Positions 61,172 through 64,000 of a stretch of 64,000 nucleotides of DNA are shown one piece after another (positions within the stretch are counted from its first letter, which is position 1; each line of letters opens with the position of its first letter). Source of the DNA: Ptychodera flava. Taxonomy: Eukaryota; Hemichordata; Enteropneusta; Ptychoderidae. The translations under genes were made by a program, and so were the position numbers. The stretch lies in assembly GCF_041260155.1 (NCBI RefSeq), contig NW_027248288.1, forward strand, positions 62,001-126,000, written 5' to 3'. Below the pieces are notes generated by a model, which worked only from the letters and a program-made list of their open reading frames with translations, searched no databases and was not told the DNA's origin.

Positions 61172-64000
61172 TCATGAATATTCATATTTCATAAAAATGA
61201 GATATATACCGTTTTCAATAAGTCAGCTTTATTATACAGATTACGGAAATTGTTCGACTTCACATTATTCGTTGACGATGAGTGGTGGTAACCTTGATGT
61301 TCTCTCTCCTCTAATAGCCTATTCCGACCGCCAGGGGCGCTCTTCATCTTGATTATCAAACGAGGCCAGCAAAGTGACGAGGTGTGGAAAGCAACACTAC
61401 TACCATGAAAGAAGTAGTTCTTAAAGTTGTGTCTATCCACAATTTTTGCAGGATATAACACTCAGAAAAGAGCACATGTAATGTTTCGAAGCAATCGTGT
61501 AAAAACAGGTTCCATTATCACACATAATTTGGAACGACGACGTCACTAATTCGCTGGTATCGACGAAGCTATATTGCATAACCAAGTAATTACCTACTAC
61601 GTGAAACTTTTATATAAGGTACCAAACATTTTGCTATATGACACATGAAATGATGTCTTGAGTTGAAACAGGCCCCTAGTTTTAATATTGTTCGATATTT
61701 TGGTATTCAATCGCTGCACATTGTCCACAATTTCTTTCACGCACCCACCTAAATATGAATCACCCAGGGGTCGTTCATTTCTGAGCACACCATGTATAAT
61801 GTTGTTTTGCTAATTTAGCAACTGACCCTGATATATTCATAGAATAAAATACTCGAATAGGTATTGTTGGTATACATTAGGTTGAAAAAAAGAATATTAA
61901 AGTTGATGTGAAACTGAGAGTTTAGCAGTATTTATGCGATTTCGGGCTCTACGACCTCAAAACAAACAACGTATGGGCTGTAGTTTGCGAAACCTTGACA
62001 GACGACTGAATCCTTCAGTTCAAAAACGTGGCTAGAAATATTAAAATATGACTATTATATGTGACGAAATATGTCTAACATGTCACTATACGTTTATAGG
62101 CTTAACATCATGACAGCCCAGATATTAAACAGACATTCAGGACAAGAGTTACAAGTGAGAATCGTTCGTGTTTTGTCGTGTTGGAAGCGATAGTCTATAA
62201 ATTTACATAATTTATGTATAAGACATTGAGTGCATCAATGCTGCCATATACCGTAAAATTTAACGTCCTTTACATATTGATCGAATCTAAAAGTAGTGTT
62301 ATGCCTTAACCAAGAAATAAAACTGAAGTATGATCACAGGAAAAGATCATGAACGAAAGAGCAAACGTTTTAAAGACCCTTTGTTAGCTCCAATTCGAAA
62401 AAAAATTTCAACATTTATTACTTTCATGTGCCTGAGAGATGTTGTAAACCTTTCTTTACGTTAAATATAATGGTTTGTGTTGTATGACTTTTATGGTGGA
62501 TAATTGTACTTTCTGATTCGTCAGATAGTTGTTGATGTTTACCTACTCATAGTAGCTGTCATGGCAGCAAGTGAAGAAACTTGATCAGCTGTTATTGCTG
62601 CAAAACCTTCAGTTTTGACCAATCTCATACTATAAGTAGATTCAACGCCATTTGTTTTCCATTCCTGCAGCAAACATGTCTCCTGGTCCCTTTATCTTCC
62701 TTGCCTTCCAGGACTTTTCTTTCATTCTGAACGTTTGTATATCTTTGCCCGTGAGATGCAGAACGGAAATGTTATGATTTTATTTTATATCGAAATGATG
62801 CAATTTTTAATGAAGATATAAAAGAAAAGCTTATTTGCCTGAACCATTCTTAGGAAACTGGCGTGTATTTCAAGCAATGCTTTGTTATATAATATGATGA
62901 AAAATGTTACAACCATGGCAGTGATCTTCATGTCATCTATTTTGCAAAATAAAATCCAGGCTGATTACATGTTCTAGTCCTCCGTAGGTCTATGGAAGTC
63001 CTGTATCATCACCGTCATACTTAAAGGCGGTGTAACAGTTGTTATTTTTGAAGGTCCGCCACCAACAGGTGAACATTGCAATAGAAATACAAGGCATCCT
63101 ATAGAGCACTGAAGATCAGTGGAAAGTTCACTCGTAATAAACAATTAGCATATATATTTTTGTTAGACAGCTTAACTGCACAAAGCAATACTTTAACTGC
63201 CAGCAGTGAAACGACCACATTGTTGACATATACATAGTTTTTGCAAAAGAGTTGAAATCAGCAAAAATCTGTTCAGTTTTTCATCAATTTCTTTGAGTGT
63301 CATGTACCATGCATGTAGATTTTTCTCATCATACAAACCATATCGTCAAGAACCTAATGGACATGCGTCTGTGCGAAAAGTGAACGAAACAGACATGAAA
63401 ATGTAAAACGGGAATCATCCCTGACATTGCTAAGGTTAATATGGTAACACAATTCCATGGTAATAACGTTTTTTTTTTTTTTTGTTTTGTCATCCAATTA
63501 TTAAGCTTAAGAGTGGTTACTATTTAAGCAGGCGAAGGCCGGATTTACTACAATTCAGAATGTGTATGTCAACTCTTCCTTTCTAATAGTGAAATGTCCA
63601 TATGCTTGAATGATTATGATGCTGTCTTTGATAATTTATTGTTACTACCAGATAGACGATGTGGTTAGGAAATATAAGTGCTACCAACGTTTCTCTGTAC
63701 ATCATACGCTTAGGCCAGAAAAAAATCTTGTTCATCGGATTTTTTGGACCAAGTTCCAGGAGCTGCGAGCGGAATATGTTTTTATATTTTTTTAGGCCGA
63801 AGGTAAACGCGGTTCTTTTGCCTTTTTGCACAGATGCAGACAAGGCAAGATAATGTTTCCCTTTTACCAGAAAATCTCAGACAAGAAACACGTACCGCCG
63901 ATACTCGTAATTGAATTCAATAATATATTTCCCAACAATAACATAGGCCATTGCATTTACAGTTAGTGTTTGCACAACATATTCTGAGTATTTCAACATT
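61172..64000. other. Intergenic region to the window end
   Basis: Only short frames without features were seen. A T-run lies at 63469-63483. The frames at 63583-63853 overlap on both strands and have no recognisable motif. Confidence 0.45.

Overview
The window is metazoan nuclear DNA: AT-rich, with GT-AG introns, long simple repeats, many decayed transposons and few host genes. LINE, Crypton and Penelope-like elements, death-fold signalling exons and an NLR-like receptor remnant suit a marine invertebrate, most likely an invertebrate deuterostome (hemichordate, echinoderm or cephalochordate). The phylum cannot be fixed from this sequence alone.

Left third (1-23.9 kb). Positions 532-9970 are bounded by inverted ends with a TAA on each side, as for a 9.4 kb DNA transposon or composite. 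It contains a minus-strand CR1/L2-type LINE (about 1160-6170) whose first ORF carries a 2A-like peptide. At 10685-12481 is the best host gene: four exons giving an uninterrupted 221-residue protein with a pyrin-like N-terminal domain and a death effector domain. At 15034-20991 are two head-to-tail copies of a 3 kb Crypton-type tyrosine-recombinase element. Each ends in a tandem array of 11-7-11 bp inverted repeats shaped like recombinase sites, and TGTTGT lies at all three junctions.

Middle (23.9-47.5 kb). A 2.47 kb element with perfect 42 bp inverted ends and TGA on each side (23890-26363) holds about nine copies of a 180 bp satellite. It is the same family as the 9.4 kb element. A fossil Ty3/Gypsy-type element lies at about 31.2-36.6 kb and a Penelope-like element at 37.6-40.4 kb. 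Foldback elements follow, then a decayed minus-strand Crypton (43.56-44.2 kb) and a longer Crypton of another subfamily (45.5-47.4 kb) flanked by the palindrome GCCCTAGGGC.

Right third (47.5-64 kb). A minus-strand, probably broken receptor-like gene (51.6-55.05 kb) has an NLR-type helical segment and about seven diverged repeats of roughly 150 residues. Next to it is a second, nearly identical Penelope-like copy with an N-terminal GIY-YIG segment, split by an 850 bp insertion. At 60795-61171 two short exons could encode a 65-residue secreted peptide precursor. The rest has no recognisable gene.

The only apparent links between genes are thematic: the death-fold adaptor and the receptor remnant both suggest innate immunity, but they lie 40 kb apart. 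Mobile elements dominate the window. A class of long hairpins with a GC-rich loop occurs at least six times.
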